Shown: one piece after another, positions 51,687-61,705 of the stretch | Position numbering within the stretch: position 1 is the stretch's first letter | Layout of the letters: the number at the start of each line of letters is the position of its first letter | NCBI RefSeq assembly: GCF_900101345.1 | Contig: NZ_FMUX01000004.1 | Location: forward strand, 294,463 to 358,462 | Direction of reading: 5' to 3' | DNA length: 64,000 bases | Origin: Desulfoluna spongiiphila | GTDB lineage: Bacteria; Desulfobacterota; Desulfobacteria; Desulfobacterales; Desulfolunaceae | Notes under the pieces: model-generated | Databases searched by the model: none | Told to the model about the DNA's origin: nothing | The model's input: the letters and a program-made list of their open reading frames with translations, nothing else | Position numbers and translations under genes: made by a program

Positions 51687-54008
51687 TCAGTAGGCGACAG
51701 AGACTGTTTTCTCACAATCGAGGGTACGCTCCAGGGTCTCATCGGCGACTTCCTGGGTGGCCTCAAACCCTTCGGCTCCGCTCAGCTCCCCCCAGACCCG
51801 GGTGTACATGGAGTAGCAGACGGTCTGAAACATGGCATGGATCAAGTGATGTGCCGAAACTTTCATGCCCCCTTCGTTGAAGCGGGCGGAGAAACGGGCG
51901 ATCCCTTCAAACTGAACCTTGAACCCGTGGAGTAATCGCAAGAAACGAACGGCTTCCGCCACCCGGCTGCGCTGCTGATCCGAGGTGATGCTCTTCTTCT
52001 TCCATGTGTCGATGAGACGCAGAATCTGCTGGCTGCTGGCCCGTTTAAGGGTGTCGGTGTTTTTCTCCCCTTGAAAAAAGGTCTGGGCCTCAACGAGCTG
52101 ATCCACCCGGGCTTCGAGCCCCATTTTGCAAAAATCGATCTCCGTTTTGAGGACCTTCTGGTTTTTCCGGAGCACGATAATCTGAAACGCCGACAACATC
52201 TCCCGGTGTTTGGTGATTTTCTCGTCAAACTCAGCAAGGGCTTTCTTGAAATAAATTCGGCTCACATATTCATACACCGAAGGGCCGGAGTCGTCATCTG
52301 CCACGGAGAGGATTCTCAGCACTTCCGGAATCAGCTGGGCCGAGTCCTCAAACAGGTCCTTGCCCGTCACCACCTTGAAGATCAGGGCAGCGGTGGCATA
52401 CCAGTCCTGGAGTCTCAGGATGCGGGCCACCTCACCAAAGTGTTCGCGGATGACCTCGTTTCCGAAAAGATTGCTGGGGGTGGCGTATTTTGGCGTTCCC
52501 CCCAAAAGGGGCTGCTCGATGCGGCCCTTCTCTCCCATGGAGAGATAAGCGGCGGTCTCCACATCGATGATGCCGACCTTGAACTCCGTGGGGCTGGTGA
52601 GAAAGCTGGGATAATTTTCCGGGTCCCCTGCGATGAGAAGGTTGTCCGGTTTGATGTCCCGAATGGCGATATAACGTTTGTTAAGCCCTGCCAGAAGGTC
52701 CAGCAGGTTGGTCACGATGCTGCCGATCATCGCCCGGGTCTTCACCGTGTTCTTTTTAAATAGATAGTCGTGGATCATCTGCCGGTAGGCGGCGATGGCC
52801 TCGGCGTGTTCGGCCATGGACAAAGTGGCCTGGGTGTTGAGTTCATCCATGAATGCCGCTGACAGGTTCTGGTCTGTTGTGGGGATGGTTCGCCCGGCAA
52901 GGTATTGTACAAACCAGGATCGCACACTGAAAATCGGCAGGGAGGAGCTGATGCCGAACTGCACCAGAAGCCGGTTGACCTCCTCTTCGAAAAAATCGAA
53001 CACAGCGGATATTTTTCCGGCAGACGCGGCCCTCTCTTTGCCGTACCGCCCCTCAAAATCATTGAGGTCCCAGAGGATATGGGGATGCCCCACGATCTCC
53101 TCCTCAATGGATTTTCGGGAGATGTGGATATCCTCCAGCACCTGGCTCAAGAAGTAGTAGCGGGACAGGTCCATGAAAAAGGCAAAGGAGGGGCCGATCA
53201 TGAGGTGTTTCTGGTACGCCGCGTTCGTTGAGAGGCGCCCCACGTGCCCCTTTTCGATTTCCGTAGCAGAAAGGGAAGGGGTGCGGTTCGGGGCCAGGAG
53301 TTCCATGATCACCGTGACGTTGGGCACCACGCACTCGGTGGGGGCAAGACGGGCCGCAAGGGAGTTGCCGTACACCAGCTCTTTGATGTAGGCGTTGAAG
53401 TCGGTGAGGGGCTTGGGGGGAATCTTCACCACGATGTAGCGGTCATAGATCACAAACCAGGTGTGGCTCCTCTGGGTCCCGGCCTCCCCAAGGGGGCCGA
53501 TGGTGAGGCGACGCGTCTGCCACTCCCCGCCCTTCAAGACGCCCAGCTCGTAAATGACGCCGAAGGTGCCCCTTTGCCCTTCCACGGGCTCGAACCTGCA
53601 GGGGGCATCGCTGCGTACCCCAAGCTGGGTCCGGTAGATCCCCAGAAAGTGCTTGACCACGTCCTCTTCCACGTAGCGATACTCAATCTCCGCCGCTTCG
53701 TCATGGCTCGACTCAGGCGCCTTGCCTGTAGAGCCCGCCCCCCTCCCCTCTTTTCCAGCCTTTGCCTTAAAGGAGAACACGCCCCAGAGGCTCAGGAACA
53801 CAACCGCCGCCACAAGAAAGAAGGCCACGCCCTCTTCCGTAACCGGTGCATCGTTATAAATAAACAGGATAAAAAAGGTGAGAGATTCAGCGACGGCGCG
53901 GATCCAGTGGTCAGCCCTGCGCCACAGGAGATCGGTCTTCTCGGGAAAAAAAGAGACGGCCAGGGCAAAAAGAACAAAAAGAAAAAGGATCCTTTTAAAG
54001 GCTTTCAT
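51687..54008 (-). CDS. Membrane-anchored Ser/Thr protein kinase-like protein
   Basis: 773 residues from the ATG at 54008. Two or three transmembrane segments (about 6-20, 42-51, 61-78) are followed by a cytoplasmic part. Kinase-like motifs are YIVVKIP (Lys195), IRDIKPDNLLI (449-459), VGIIDVETAAYL (482-484 DVE in place of DFG) and GGTPKYATPSN. A roughly 250-residue insert separates the lobes, and a long helical C-terminal part (600-770) follows. The altered DFG may mean a pseudokinase or unusual activity. It follows the nuclease gene on the same strand, 30 bp away. Confidence 0.8.
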   Translation of the reverse strand: MKAFKRILFLFVLFALAVSFFPEKTDLLWRRADHWIRAVAESLTFFILFIYNDAPVTEEGVAFFLVAAVVFLSLWGVFSFKAKAGKEGRGAGSTGKAPESSHDEAAEIEYRYVEEDVVKHFLGIYRTQLGVRSDAPCRFEPVEGQRGTFGVIYELGVLKGGEWQTRRLTIGPLGEAGTQRSHTWFVIYDRYIVVKIPPKPLTDFNAYIKELVYGNSLAARLAPTECVVPNVTVIMELLAPNRTPSLSATEIEKGHVGRLSTNAAYQKHLMIGPSFAFFMDLSRYYFLSQVLEDIHISRKSIEEEIVGHPHILWDLNDFEGRYGKERAASAGKISAVFDFFEEEVNRLLVQFGISSSLPIFSVRSWFVQYLAGRTIPTTDQNLSAAFMDELNTQATLSMAEHAEAIAAYRQMIHDYLFKKNTVKTRAMIGSIVTNLLDLLAGLNKRYIAIRDIKPDNLLIAGDPENYPSFLTSPTEFKVGIIDVETAAYLSMGEKGRIEQPLLGGTPKYATPSNLFGNEVIREHFGEVARILRLQDWYATAALIFKVVTGKDLFEDSAQLIPEVLRILSVADDDSGPSVYEYVSRIYFKKALAEFDEKITKHREMLSAFQIIVLRKNQKVLKTEIDFCKMGLEARVDQLVEAQTFFQGEKNTDTLKRASSQQILRLIDTWKKKSITSDQQRSRVAEAVRFLRLLHGFKVQFEGIARFSARFNEGGMKVSAHHLIHAMFQTVCYSMYTRVWGELSGAEGFEATQEVADETLERTLDCEKTVSVAY

Positions 54009-55024
54009 GGTGGTGTCCGCACTGAGGTGTAGGAGAAATAATAATGCCGCCGCACTGAAAGGCGGCATGAAAAAGCGCTGTCTCCTTTCGCTGGGCCATC
54101 GCACTAAGCAGACCGACATCGGATGCATCGCCATAAGATTCTCTGATTTTCTACGGTGCCGTCACGCCTTGATATGCTCGGGAACCCATGCCTGCCGCAA
54201 TCGACCGACACCTCCCTTATGTAACAGAATCCCCCAAAGGCAGCAAGCCATTGACTTGAAATACGTTTGAAATCAATGGAACGAAAAAAAAGCGGCATGC
54301 CCTTTTTGAATCGCAAAATGAGAAACTGTGGATAAAAGGATGAGGGAGAATGAAATCGCTACGCCCAGAGACCCCACATTTCCGGGAAACAGCGATTGCT
54401 TGAAGGAAAAAAAGGCCTTGGTTATCGTTTGGGCCACTGAGGTGTTATTGATGACACCGTCCCAAAAGGCCGACAGCCCGTAGGGTGCACTCTGCGCACC
54501 GTGTCCGGGTCACCCAAGGTTTCGATTTTGCCCAGGCGTTCGGGGCATGACGGGCTTTGATTTTGGTGCACGGAGTGCACCCTACGAACCGGCTCTTTTC
54601 AGGTCGCGGCTCAAACGATGATCAAGGTCGGAAAAATATGAGGGTAGTGGATGTAAGGGGGCAAAAAAAAACCGGGGCTGAAATTCGCCTGATTTTATTG
54701 AAACATAACGGCCATCGATGGTTCGAGCATGGTGCGTCAAAGGCACCTTGCGGCTATGCTTGGATGCCCAGTGAGACTATGCCCCGGCCATATCCCTTTA
54801 TGATAAGCGGAGAAGCTCGAACACGGCATGAATCTGTTTTGAAGATATTATGCCTAAACGGCTTCTCCACCCTTGCCACCGAAGTTGCGTTTTCCCCCTC
54901 ACGTTGAGCATAGAAGGCAAACGGAATAAGGCGGCCGGACATAAATAATTATGCATTGACTCGCCAAAATTCAGCTGGGCTTTGACCCGAGAAACGAGGG
55001 AAAAAACGCATTCGCAGCCTGCTT
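54009..55024. other. About 1 kb non-coding region with inverted REP copies
   Basis: No credible gene on either strand. It contains two copies of the GGTGCACxxAGTGCACCCTAC repeat in opposite orientation (54480-54504 and 54565-54586), so the pair could fold into a large hairpin. A T-rich and A-rich tract lies either side. Minor open frames have no ribosome sites. Confidence 0.6.
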
Positions 55025-56581
55025 TTAGTCCTTCACCGGCCGAGGGCTGTAGCAGCGTTTCCACAAGCTGTCGTAGGCCTCAACCTCACGTTCCCACCGC
55101 TCATCGTCCCAGTTCAAGGGGTTTTGAACCACCTCCCGAATGGCTGGCATCTGGTCAAGTCCCCCGTTCTTTAGAACCAGCCCGATGCGAACCCGCCGGA
55201 GCAGGAGGTCATCAAGGTGGCTCACCGACTCATGCTCCGCGGCATAGGCAAGCTCTGCCCAGACATAAGGCGACTCGGCAATGGGCTCCAGCCCCCGGGG
55301 CACGGACAGGGCGAGCAGCGCCAGGGTCCCTTTGCCATATCGGCTCCACAGGCGCTTGTACACCTCGGTCTTCAGCCCTTCAGGGGTGGTGCCCCTGCGC
55401 TCGGAAAAAACCGCATCCCCCTCACCGGTGAGGGGATCTTCCCTGATAAACGGCTGTGCAGCCTTGAGGGTGTCCCAGGCCAGTTTCCTGAAGGTGGTGA
55501 GCTTACCCCCGGTCACCGTCACCAGACCCCGGTCCACCCAGACGGCATGTTCCCGGGACTCCCGGGAGGCTTCCTTGCGCCCCTCGCTGAGGACCGGCCG
55601 GACACCGGCAAAGGAGGTCAGGGCGTCGTCGCGGGTTACCTCCGCATGGGGAATCACACGCTTCAAGGCGGCCAGCAGGTACTCGGCTTCGTCATCGGAG
55701 ATGGCGGGCTCCAGATTCACGTCCCCCTCATGGTCCAGGTCCGTGGTCCCCAGCAGCACCACCCCCTCCCAGGGGATAATAAAAAGCGGACGCTTGTCCA
55801 CGGGATGAAAAAAACTGATGGCGTGCTCCACGGGAAGCGTCTCCCTGGAAAACACAAGGTGGCTCCCCCGCAAGGGACGAAGGTGAAGATGGGCTTCCGG
55901 GGACGGGTGAAGGCTCTCGGCCCACACGCCGGTGGCATTGATCACGGCCGGGGCCGACACCTCCCAGGTGTCTCCCGTTGCCACATCCTTTAAGGACACG
56001 CCGCACACCGCCCCTTTCTCATCCCGCAGGACGGATCGGGCCTCGGTGTAATTCAGGGCACGCCCCCCCTGACGCGTCCCCTCACCGATGAGACGAAGCA
56101 CCAGCCGGGCGTCGTCGACCTGGGCGTCCATGAAAAGGTAGCCCCCTTTCAACTTGCCGGTGTTGATCCCGGGGACCAATTCCTTGACCCGGCCGCTGCG
56201 CAGGTACCGATGGCGAAACTTTCCCGCAATGATATCGTAAACCGTCAGCCCCGCTGCCATGGCCGCCCTGCCGGGCCCTGAGGACTCGTAAAGGGGCATG
56301 AGAAAATCAATGGGCGAGACAAGACCCTCGGCATCGGCAAGGAGTCTCTCCCTCTCCTTCACCGACTCCAGGGTCAGCTTGAACTGGGCCTCTTTTAAAT
56401 ACCTGAGCCCCCCGTGAATCAGCTTGGAGGACCTGCTGGAGGTCCCCCAGGCGAAATCTTTCTGCTCCACCAGGAGACACCGGAGTCCGTTTCGAACCGC
56501 TTCGCGGAACACCCCCGCACCGGTGACACCGCCACCGACAATGATCAAATCCACCTTGCTCTCTTCCTGCTGTCGTTCCAT
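55025..56581 (-). CDS. glpD: FAD-dependent glycerol-3-phosphate dehydrogenase
   Basis: 518 residues from the ATG at 56581 (AAGGGGA upstream). DLIIVGGGVTGAGVFREAVR is the Rossmann FAD motif. AWGTSSRSSKLIHGGLRYL is the GlpD/GlpA active-site region, and PLFIIPWEGVVLLGTTDLDH, GLVTVTGGKLTTFRKLAWDT and the C-terminal GlpD domain follow. It oxidises glycerol-3-phosphate to dihydroxyacetone phosphate with electrons to the quinone pool. It sits beside a FadR-type regulator gene and opposite a FGGY kinase gene. Confidence 0.9.
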   Translation of the reverse strand: MERQQEESKVDLIIVGGGVTGAGVFREAVRNGLRCLLVEQKDFAWGTSSRSSKLIHGGLRYLKEAQFKLTLESVKERERLLADAEGLVSPIDFLMPLYESSGPGRAAMAAGLTVYDIIAGKFRHRYLRSGRVKELVPGINTGKLKGGYLFMDAQVDDARLVLRLIGEGTRQGGRALNYTEARSVLRDEKGAVCGVSLKDVATGDTWEVSAPAVINATGVWAESLHPSPEAHLHLRPLRGSHLVFSRETLPVEHAISFFHPVDKRPLFIIPWEGVVLLGTTDLDHEGDVNLEPAISDDEAEYLLAALKRVIPHAEVTRDDALTSFAGVRPVLSEGRKEASRESREHAVWVDRGLVTVTGGKLTTFRKLAWDTLKAAQPFIREDPLTGEGDAVFSERRGTTPEGLKTEVYKRLWSRYGKGTLALLALSVPRGLEPIAESPYVWAELAYAAEHESVSHLDDLLLRRVRIGLVLKNGGLDQMPAIREVVQNPLNWDDERWEREVEAYDSLWKRCYSPRPVKD

Positions 56582-56601
56582 TGGTTCCCCTTCCCGATAC
56601 G

Positions 56602-57297
56602 TCACGTTCCCACCATGGACTTCCAGAGTGCGGATGCTTGTTCCATGGTCTGCCGCACCACCTCCGATGCCCCTTTGCAATCGCTTGCTTCCACTGCCTC
56701 ACGCAGGGTCTTGTAATACGCTGAGGATTCTCTGCGATGGGCATCCTCCTCGAAATACATGCCCCCCATATAGAGATACATCTCTCCAAAATCGTTTAAA
56801 ATCATCCGGTAAAACGGGTTGCCGGACAGATCGGCCAGGATCAGGTGCAACCCCCAGTCGTATGCCACATAGGCAGCAGAGGTCTCGGCAAGCCCCTGGG
56901 CCTCACCCAGGTATGCCAGGAGCCTGTCCCTCTCCTCCCACACCGCAAACAGGGCCATCCGGGGCATGAGCGCGGATCTGAGTTCAAGGAAATGGGAGAC
57001 AAAGGCGTTGGGAACGTACCCTTTGTGGCGGGTGAGGGTAGAAAGAATACCCAGCCCTCCGGTCTTCAGGTAATCGTTCACCAGGGTCGGCTTGCCGTGG
57101 GCAATGGTGATCCACCCTTCGGTTTCCATCTGTTTGAGGGTCTCCCGCAGGGTCGGGCGGGTAACCCCCATCTCAACGGCCAGGGCCCGCTCCGCAGGCA
57201 ATTTGGACCCGGGGGGGTAGGTGCCGTCAAGGATCGCACTGACCAGCTTGTGTTCTGCAAACTTGGTGGGACGTAAAGGCCCGGCACTGTTGTCCAT
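56602..57297 (-). CDS. FadR/GntR-family transcriptional regulator
   Basis: 231 residues. N-terminal winged helix: PPGSKLPAERALAVEMGVTR and PTLRETLKQMETEGWITI. C-terminal FCD/FadR helical ligand domain from about 80. The gene is 20 bp upstream of glpD and divergent from the kinase gene, with a palindromic operator between (57348-57360). It probably represses both arms and senses an acyl-CoA, glycerol metabolite or a similar ligand; the ligand is not readable. Confidence 0.85.
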   Translation of the reverse strand: MDNSAGPLRPTKFAEHKLVSAILDGTYPPGSKLPAERALAVEMGVTRPTLRETLKQMETEGWITIAHGKPTLVNDYLKTGGLGILSTLTRHKGYVPNAFVSHFLELRSALMPRMALFAVWEERDRLLAYLGEAQGLAETSAAYVAYDWGLHLILADLSGNPFYRMILNDFGEMYLYMGGMYFEEDAHRRESSAYYKTLREAVEASDCKGASEVVRQTMEQASALWKSMVGT

Positions 57298-57347
57298 CGC
57301 GTTTTCTCCTTCATTTTTTTCTTTGCAATGAAGCCAATATCTGGTAA

Positions 57348-57360
57348 GTGGTCATACCAC
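57348..57360. promoter_or_regulatory. FadR-type operator GTGGTCATACCAC
   Basis: A 13-bp imperfect palindrome whose core TGGTxxxACCA fits GntR/FadR operators. It lies between the regulator start (57297) and the kinase start (57568). Confidence 0.7.
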
Positions 57361-57567
57361 TATACATCATTCTGTGTCAAGACGGCAACAAGCTGAATAC
57401 CCGATTAAAAACAATTGCCATCGCAAGCTGAACATGTTTATCCAGAGCCCGCCATGTTCACAGAGCGCAACACACAGAACCGACCAACCCGATGGCAAAG
57501 CCCGTGGGGGGGGGCATCGCTGCAACGCCCGCCCCTTTTTTCCGAAGCCGATCCCAAAGGAGCCCCT

Positions 57568-59115
57568 ATGACCCCTGTGATCCTCTCCATAGACTGCGGC
57601 ACCCAGAGCATGAGAACCCTCCTCTTTTCCGGGGACGGTGCCCTCCTTGACAGCGAACAGGTGGAGTACGCCCCCTACTACAGCGAGCACCCGGGCTGGG
57701 CCGAACAGGACCCGGAGCTCCTCTGGAACAGCCTGGTGGCAGGCTGCCGGACGCTGCTGAAGCGCTGCCCGGACCTCATGGCCGCCGTCAAGGGAGTGGG
57801 CATCACCACCCAGCGGGCCACCATGATCAACGTGGATGAAAAGGGGACCCCCTTGCGCCCGGCCATCACCTGGCTGGACCAGAGAAAAGCAACCCCGGTC
57901 TTTACGCCTCCCTTTCCCATAGGCCCCATCCTGTCCGCCGTCGGCGTGGGCTCCATCCTCACCAAGGTGCAGCAGGAGGGCAAGGGCAACTGGATTCGTC
58001 AGAACCAGCCTGAAATCTGGAAAAAAACCCATAAATACCTTCAGGTATCCGGGTTCCTGAACCACCGGCTCACCGGGCGGTTCGCCGACGCCTCCGCCTC
58101 CCAGATCGGCCACATCCCCTTTAACTACAAAAAGAGCTGCTGGGCCTCCCGATTCGACCCCTCTTCCCTGCTCTTTCCCATGGAGAGGGAAAAACTCCCC
58201 GAGGTGGTTCCCCCCGGCGAGGTGCTCGGCCACATCACCAAGGAGGCCGCAGCGGCCACGGGCCTTGCCCAGGGCCTGCCCGTCATCGCCTGCGGATCGG
58301 ACAAGGGGTGCGAAACCCTCGGCATGGGGGTCCTCTCCGAGGAGACCGCCAGCCTGAGCTTCGGCACCACCGCCACGGTACAGATCTCATCCAGGCGCTA
58401 CTTCGAGCCGCTGCGCTTTATGCCCGCCTACCCGGCCCCGGTGCCCGGGCACTGGAACCCGGAGATCGAGATTTTCCGGGGCTACTGGATGATCACCTGG
58501 TTCAAGAATGAATTCGCCCATAAAGAGGTGGCCAGGGCCGAAGTCAAGGGTATCGCCCCGGAAGCCGAGATGGACCGGCTCCTTGAAAAAGCCCCCCCCG
58601 GTGCCATGGGACTCATGGTCCAGCCCTACTGGGGCCCGGGCCTGGAGCATCCCAACGCCAAGGGGGCCATGATCGGCTTCGGGGATGTCCACAAAAAGGA
58701 GCACGTCTACAAGGCAGTCATCGAAGGGCTGGGATATGCTCTTCTGGAAGGATTGGAACGCCTGGAAAAAAAGACCAAAATACCGGTGGGGCGCCTTGCC
58801 GTGTCCGGCGGGGCCTCTCGAAGCGACCAGATCTGCCAGATCTCGGCCGACATCTTCAATCGCCCCCTGGTCCGGGGAAAAACCACGGAGACCTCCGGCC
58901 TGGGGGCCGCCATCGTCACGGCCGTGGGCCTTGGGCTCCACCCAGACTTTCAAGCCGCCATCGGCGCCATGGTTCACTACGACACCACCTTTGAGCCGAG
59001 CCCCGACCGTGCCGCCCTATACCGAAAAATGTACCAGCGGGTCTACAAGCGCATCTACCCGCGGCTGGACCCCATTTATAAAGAGATCCGGGAGATCACC
59101 GGATATCCCGAATAA
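57568..59115 (+). CDS. FGGY-family carbohydrate kinase
   Basis: 515 residues from the ATG at 57568 (AAAGGAG upstream); the in-frame extension upstream is not supported. ILSIDCGTQSMRTLLFSGDG is the ATP phosphate-1 motif, GVGITTQRATMINVDEKG and PAITWLDQRK follow, and LAVSGGASRSDQICQISADI is the C-terminal FGGY motif. The neighbours (GlpD and an alkyl-DHAP-synthase-like oxidase) suggest a glycerol or dihydroxyacetone-type substrate, but members also use xylulose, ribulose or erythritol. Confidence 0.9.
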   Translation: MTPVILSIDCGTQSMRTLLFSGDGALLDSEQVEYAPYYSEHPGWAEQDPELLWNSLVAGCRTLLKRCPDLMAAVKGVGITTQRATMINVDEKGTPLRPAITWLDQRKATPVFTPPFPIGPILSAVGVGSILTKVQQEGKGNWIRQNQPEIWKKTHKYLQVSGFLNHRLTGRFADASASQIGHIPFNYKKSCWASRFDPSSLLFPMEREKLPEVVPPGEVLGHITKEAAAATGLAQGLPVIACGSDKGCETLGMGVLSEETASLSFGTTATVQISSRRYFEPLRFMPAYPAPVPGHWNPEIEIFRGYWMITWFKNEFAHKEVARAEVKGIAPEAEMDRLLEKAPPGAMGLMVQPYWGPGLEHPNAKGAMIGFGDVHKKEHVYKAVIEGLGYALLEGLERLEKKTKIPVGRLAVSGGASRSDQICQISADIFNRPLVRGKTTETSGLGAAIVTAVGLGLHPDFQAAIGAMVHYDTTFEPSPDRAALYRKMYQRVYKRIYPRLDPIYKEIREITGYPE

Positions 59116-59126
59116 TAAGGGCAAAA

Positions 59127-59196
59127 AGCCTCCGGCGGCCCTGCCGGGGGCCAAACTTTTGAAAAGTTTGACAAACAGCTATCTGGCATTAAACGA
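59127..59196. repeat. CCTCCGGCGGCCCTGCCGGG repeat
   Basis: GCCTCCGGCGGCCCTGCCGG, then GGGCCAAAC, TTTTGAAAAG and TTTGACAAACAGCTATCTGG. Same family as 22031-22190 and 26468-26533, here between the kinase and oxidase genes. Confidence 0.7.
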
Positions 59197-59301
59197 AGCG
59201 CGCATCCGCGGAGGCGTTTTTTATAATCTTGATCGTTACGTTTTTTCAAAAATATGCCCATGCACACAGATATCACGACACACACGCAAGGAGACCTGCC
59301 C

Positions 59302-61014
59302 ATGAAACGAAAAAAAACATCCTTTGAGCCCCAATGGCGGACCACTCCCCCGGAACCCGGAAGCTGGCGTTCCATCTTCAAATGGGGGGCACCGGACGGG
59401 TTCAAGCACCCCAACGCCAAGCTCTATGCCATGCTCAAAGAGACCTTCGGCCTCTCCGACGACGCCTTCTCCGCCCCGGTCTCCGCAGGGGACGACCCCG
59501 TCACGCTGGGCGACAAGGCTCCGGCCATGCCCCTCGAAACCATCGAGGCATTCACCGCCATCTGCGGCGAGGAAAACGTCTCGGTGAGTGACTACGACCG
59601 GGTGAAGTACTCCACCGGCAAGACCATGGAGGAGATCTACGCCCTGCGGGACGGAACGCCGGACAAGGTGGCGGATCTCATCGTCCATCCCCGCACCGAA
59701 GAGGAGATCTCCCGCATCGTGGCCCTCTGCCACGAGAAAAAAATCCCACTGCACGTATTTGGCGGCGGCAGCTCCGTGACCCTTGGCCTCACGCCGAACA
59801 AAGGGGGCGTCACCCTGGTCATGGCCACCCACATGACCCGGGTGGTGGAGTTCAACGAGACCAACCAGACCATCACCGTGGAATGCGGCATCATGGGCCC
59901 CGCCCTGGAGGATCTCCTCAACAACGCCCCCAACACCTTCAACACCCGTCACCCCTACACCTGCGGCCACTTCCCCCAGTCCTTCGAGTTCTCCACCGTG
60001 GGCGGCTGGATCGCGGCCAAGGGATCGGGCCAGCAGTCCTCCTACTACGGCGACGCCGTGGACCTGGTCCTGGGCCAGACCTGCGTCACGCCCGCGGGCA
60101 AGGTGATCACCCTTGATTACCCCAGCACCGCCACCGGCCCCATGGTCAACGACATCCTCAAAGGAGGGGAAGGAACCTACGGGATTCTCACGCGCGCCAC
60201 CCTCAAGGTTTTTCGTCATACCCCGGGGACCCGCAAAAACTTCAGCTTCATCTTCCCCACCTGGCAGGACGCGGTAAACGCCACCCGGGAGATCTCCCAG
60301 GCCGAATGCGGCATGCCCTCGGTCTTTCGGATATCCGACCCGGAAGAGACCTATATCGGCCTCAAGCAACACGGCATCGAGGGGACCCCACTGGACACCT
60401 TCATGACCTTCAAAGGTTACAAGTCCGGCCAGCGATGCCTGCTCCTCGGCCACACCGAAGGGGAAAAGGGATTCTCCAAAAACGTCTGCAAAAACGTTCG
60501 CCGCATCGCAAAGGCCAACGGTGCCATGAGCCTCACCGGCTACCCGGTCAAACTCTGGCAGCATGGCCGGTTCAACGACCCGTACCTGCGGGAGGACTTA
60601 AACGACTACGGCGTGGTCATCGACACCCTGGAGACCGGCGTCAAATGGGACAACCTGCACCAGGTCCACATGGGCGTCCGCAAGTACATCAAAGAGCGCC
60701 CGGACACCCTGTGCATGACCCACTGCTCCCACATCTACCCCCAGGGGACCAACCTCTACTTCATCTTCATCGGAAAGTTCGAGACCCGGGATGAATTCGT
60801 GGCCTTTCAACGGGGCATCATCCAAAGCATCGAAGAAAACGGCGGCACCCTCTCCCACCACCACGGCGTGGGCCGCATGATGGCCCCCCTCATGGAGAAA
60901 CACCTGGGCAAGGGCCAGATGGACACCTTAAAAGCCCTGAAAAAACACTTTGATCCCAACAACATCATGAACCCGGGCGGCACCCTGGGCCTCGACGAGC
61001 CCACCGAACCTTAA
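59302..61014 (+). CDS. FAD-binding oxidase, alkyl-dihydroxyacetonephosphate-synthase-like
   Basis: 570 residues from the ATG at 59302 (AAGGAGA upstream). FAD-binding PCMH domain with LIVHPRTEEEISRIVALCHE and PLHVFGGGSSVTLGLTPNKG, then CGHFPQSFEFSTVGGWIAAK and GSGQQSSYYG, like the EFSTxGGWVATxxSG motif of AGPS enzymes. The late SHHHGVGRMM motif matches the active-site SHHHGVG. AGPS makes the ether bond of alkyl-DHAP, which would fit the GlpD-kinase context, but related flavin oxidases also share these motifs. Confidence 0.8.
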   Translation: MKRKKTSFEPQWRTTPPEPGSWRSIFKWGAPDGFKHPNAKLYAMLKETFGLSDDAFSAPVSAGDDPVTLGDKAPAMPLETIEAFTAICGEENVSVSDYDRVKYSTGKTMEEIYALRDGTPDKVADLIVHPRTEEEISRIVALCHEKKIPLHVFGGGSSVTLGLTPNKGGVTLVMATHMTRVVEFNETNQTITVECGIMGPALEDLLNNAPNTFNTRHPYTCGHFPQSFEFSTVGGWIAAKGSGQQSSYYGDAVDLVLGQTCVTPAGKVITLDYPSTATGPMVNDILKGGEGTYGILTRATLKVFRHTPGTRKNFSFIFPTWQDAVNATREISQAECGMPSVFRISDPEETYIGLKQHGIEGTPLDTFMTFKGYKSGQRCLLLGHTEGEKGFSKNVCKNVRRIAKANGAMSLTGYPVKLWQHGRFNDPYLREDLNDYGVVIDTLETGVKWDNLHQVHMGVRKYIKERPDTLCMTHCSHIYPQGTNLYFIFIGKFETRDEFVAFQRGIIQSIEENGGTLSHHHGVGRMMAPLMEKHLGKGQMDTLKALKKHFDPNNIMNPGGTLGLDEPTEP

Positions 61015-61192
61015 CCCGAAGTTCTCACAAGTCGAGTGCTTGCATCTTCAAAGCTCTGGCAACGCAAAAGATGGATGCACTCGGCTCGCCTGAAGGGTAA
61101 GAACATCGAGTAGAAAACCAAAAATGACATGTTGCGTTTTTTCATGACATAGCCTGGATAGGGAGATCGGGATCTGTGCCCCCGCTCCCAAC

Positions 61193-61240
61193 AAAAAACC
61201 GCCTCCCCGGGTGACCCCACACCCGGAAGGCGGTTTTTTT
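61193..61240 (+). terminator. Strong bidirectional intrinsic terminator
   Basis: AAAAAACCGCCT, then CCCCGGGTGACCCCACACCCGG, then AAGGCGGTTTTTTT: a GC-rich stem with A-run before and T-run after. It ends the kinase/oxidase transcription unit and could act on the other strand as well. Confidence 0.9.
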
Positions 61241-61705
61241 GTCAGCGACGAAACCATTCAGCCCAACACGGCCACCACAAGAAAAGCGGATTTCACCGTT
61301 CGATTTCGTCATTCCCGGCTGGCCGGGGCCCCAAAGCGACAGAAGCCTCCTTTAGCATGTCAAGATGCGCCGCACCCACCCCGTACACTGTCCCGGCTCC
61401 CCAGGAAAATACCCCACACATTTGAGTCATTTGCTTCATGGACCCGTCACTTTATTTCGCCTATATTAAATATCGAAGTAAATCCCCTCATCAACAGCAT
61501 TCCCCCTTAGAAAGCAGGTGGACTTTCCCAGAGTCCGCCTGTTTTCTTTTTGGGAAACCGGTATCCAACCCCACCCCACAAACCAACACCACACCAAACC
61601 ACGCAGGATGGGCAAAACAGAGCGTGCCCATCAAGCGCTTCACTTCCCCACACACCAACATATAGTGCCTCCCGCTCCGCAATGCCCTAAGCGCCGTGGC
61701 GCTCT
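61241..61705. other. Non-coding, AT-richer gap
   Basis: Nothing coding is supported. A second terminator-like hairpin is at 61512-61551. At about 61607-61632 is GATGGGCAAAACAGAGCGTG followed by CCCATC, a relative of the GATGGGCACGCTCCGC repeat. Confidence 0.5.
61512..61551 (+). terminator. Terminator-like hairpin
   Basis: CAGGTGGACT and AGTCCGCCTG (one G-U pair) separated by TTTCCCAG and followed by TTTTCTTTTT. No plus-strand gene is immediately upstream, so its client is unclear. Confidence 0.6.

Noticed and set aside
57367..58233. Long minus-strand open frame opposite the FGGY kinase
   Set aside because: It is an antisense shadow of the kinase gene, with no ribosome site and Gly/His-rich shadow composition.
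59236..60564. Long minus-strand frame opposite the FAD oxidase
   Set aside because: It is antisense to a well-conserved flavoprotein and has no independent motif.
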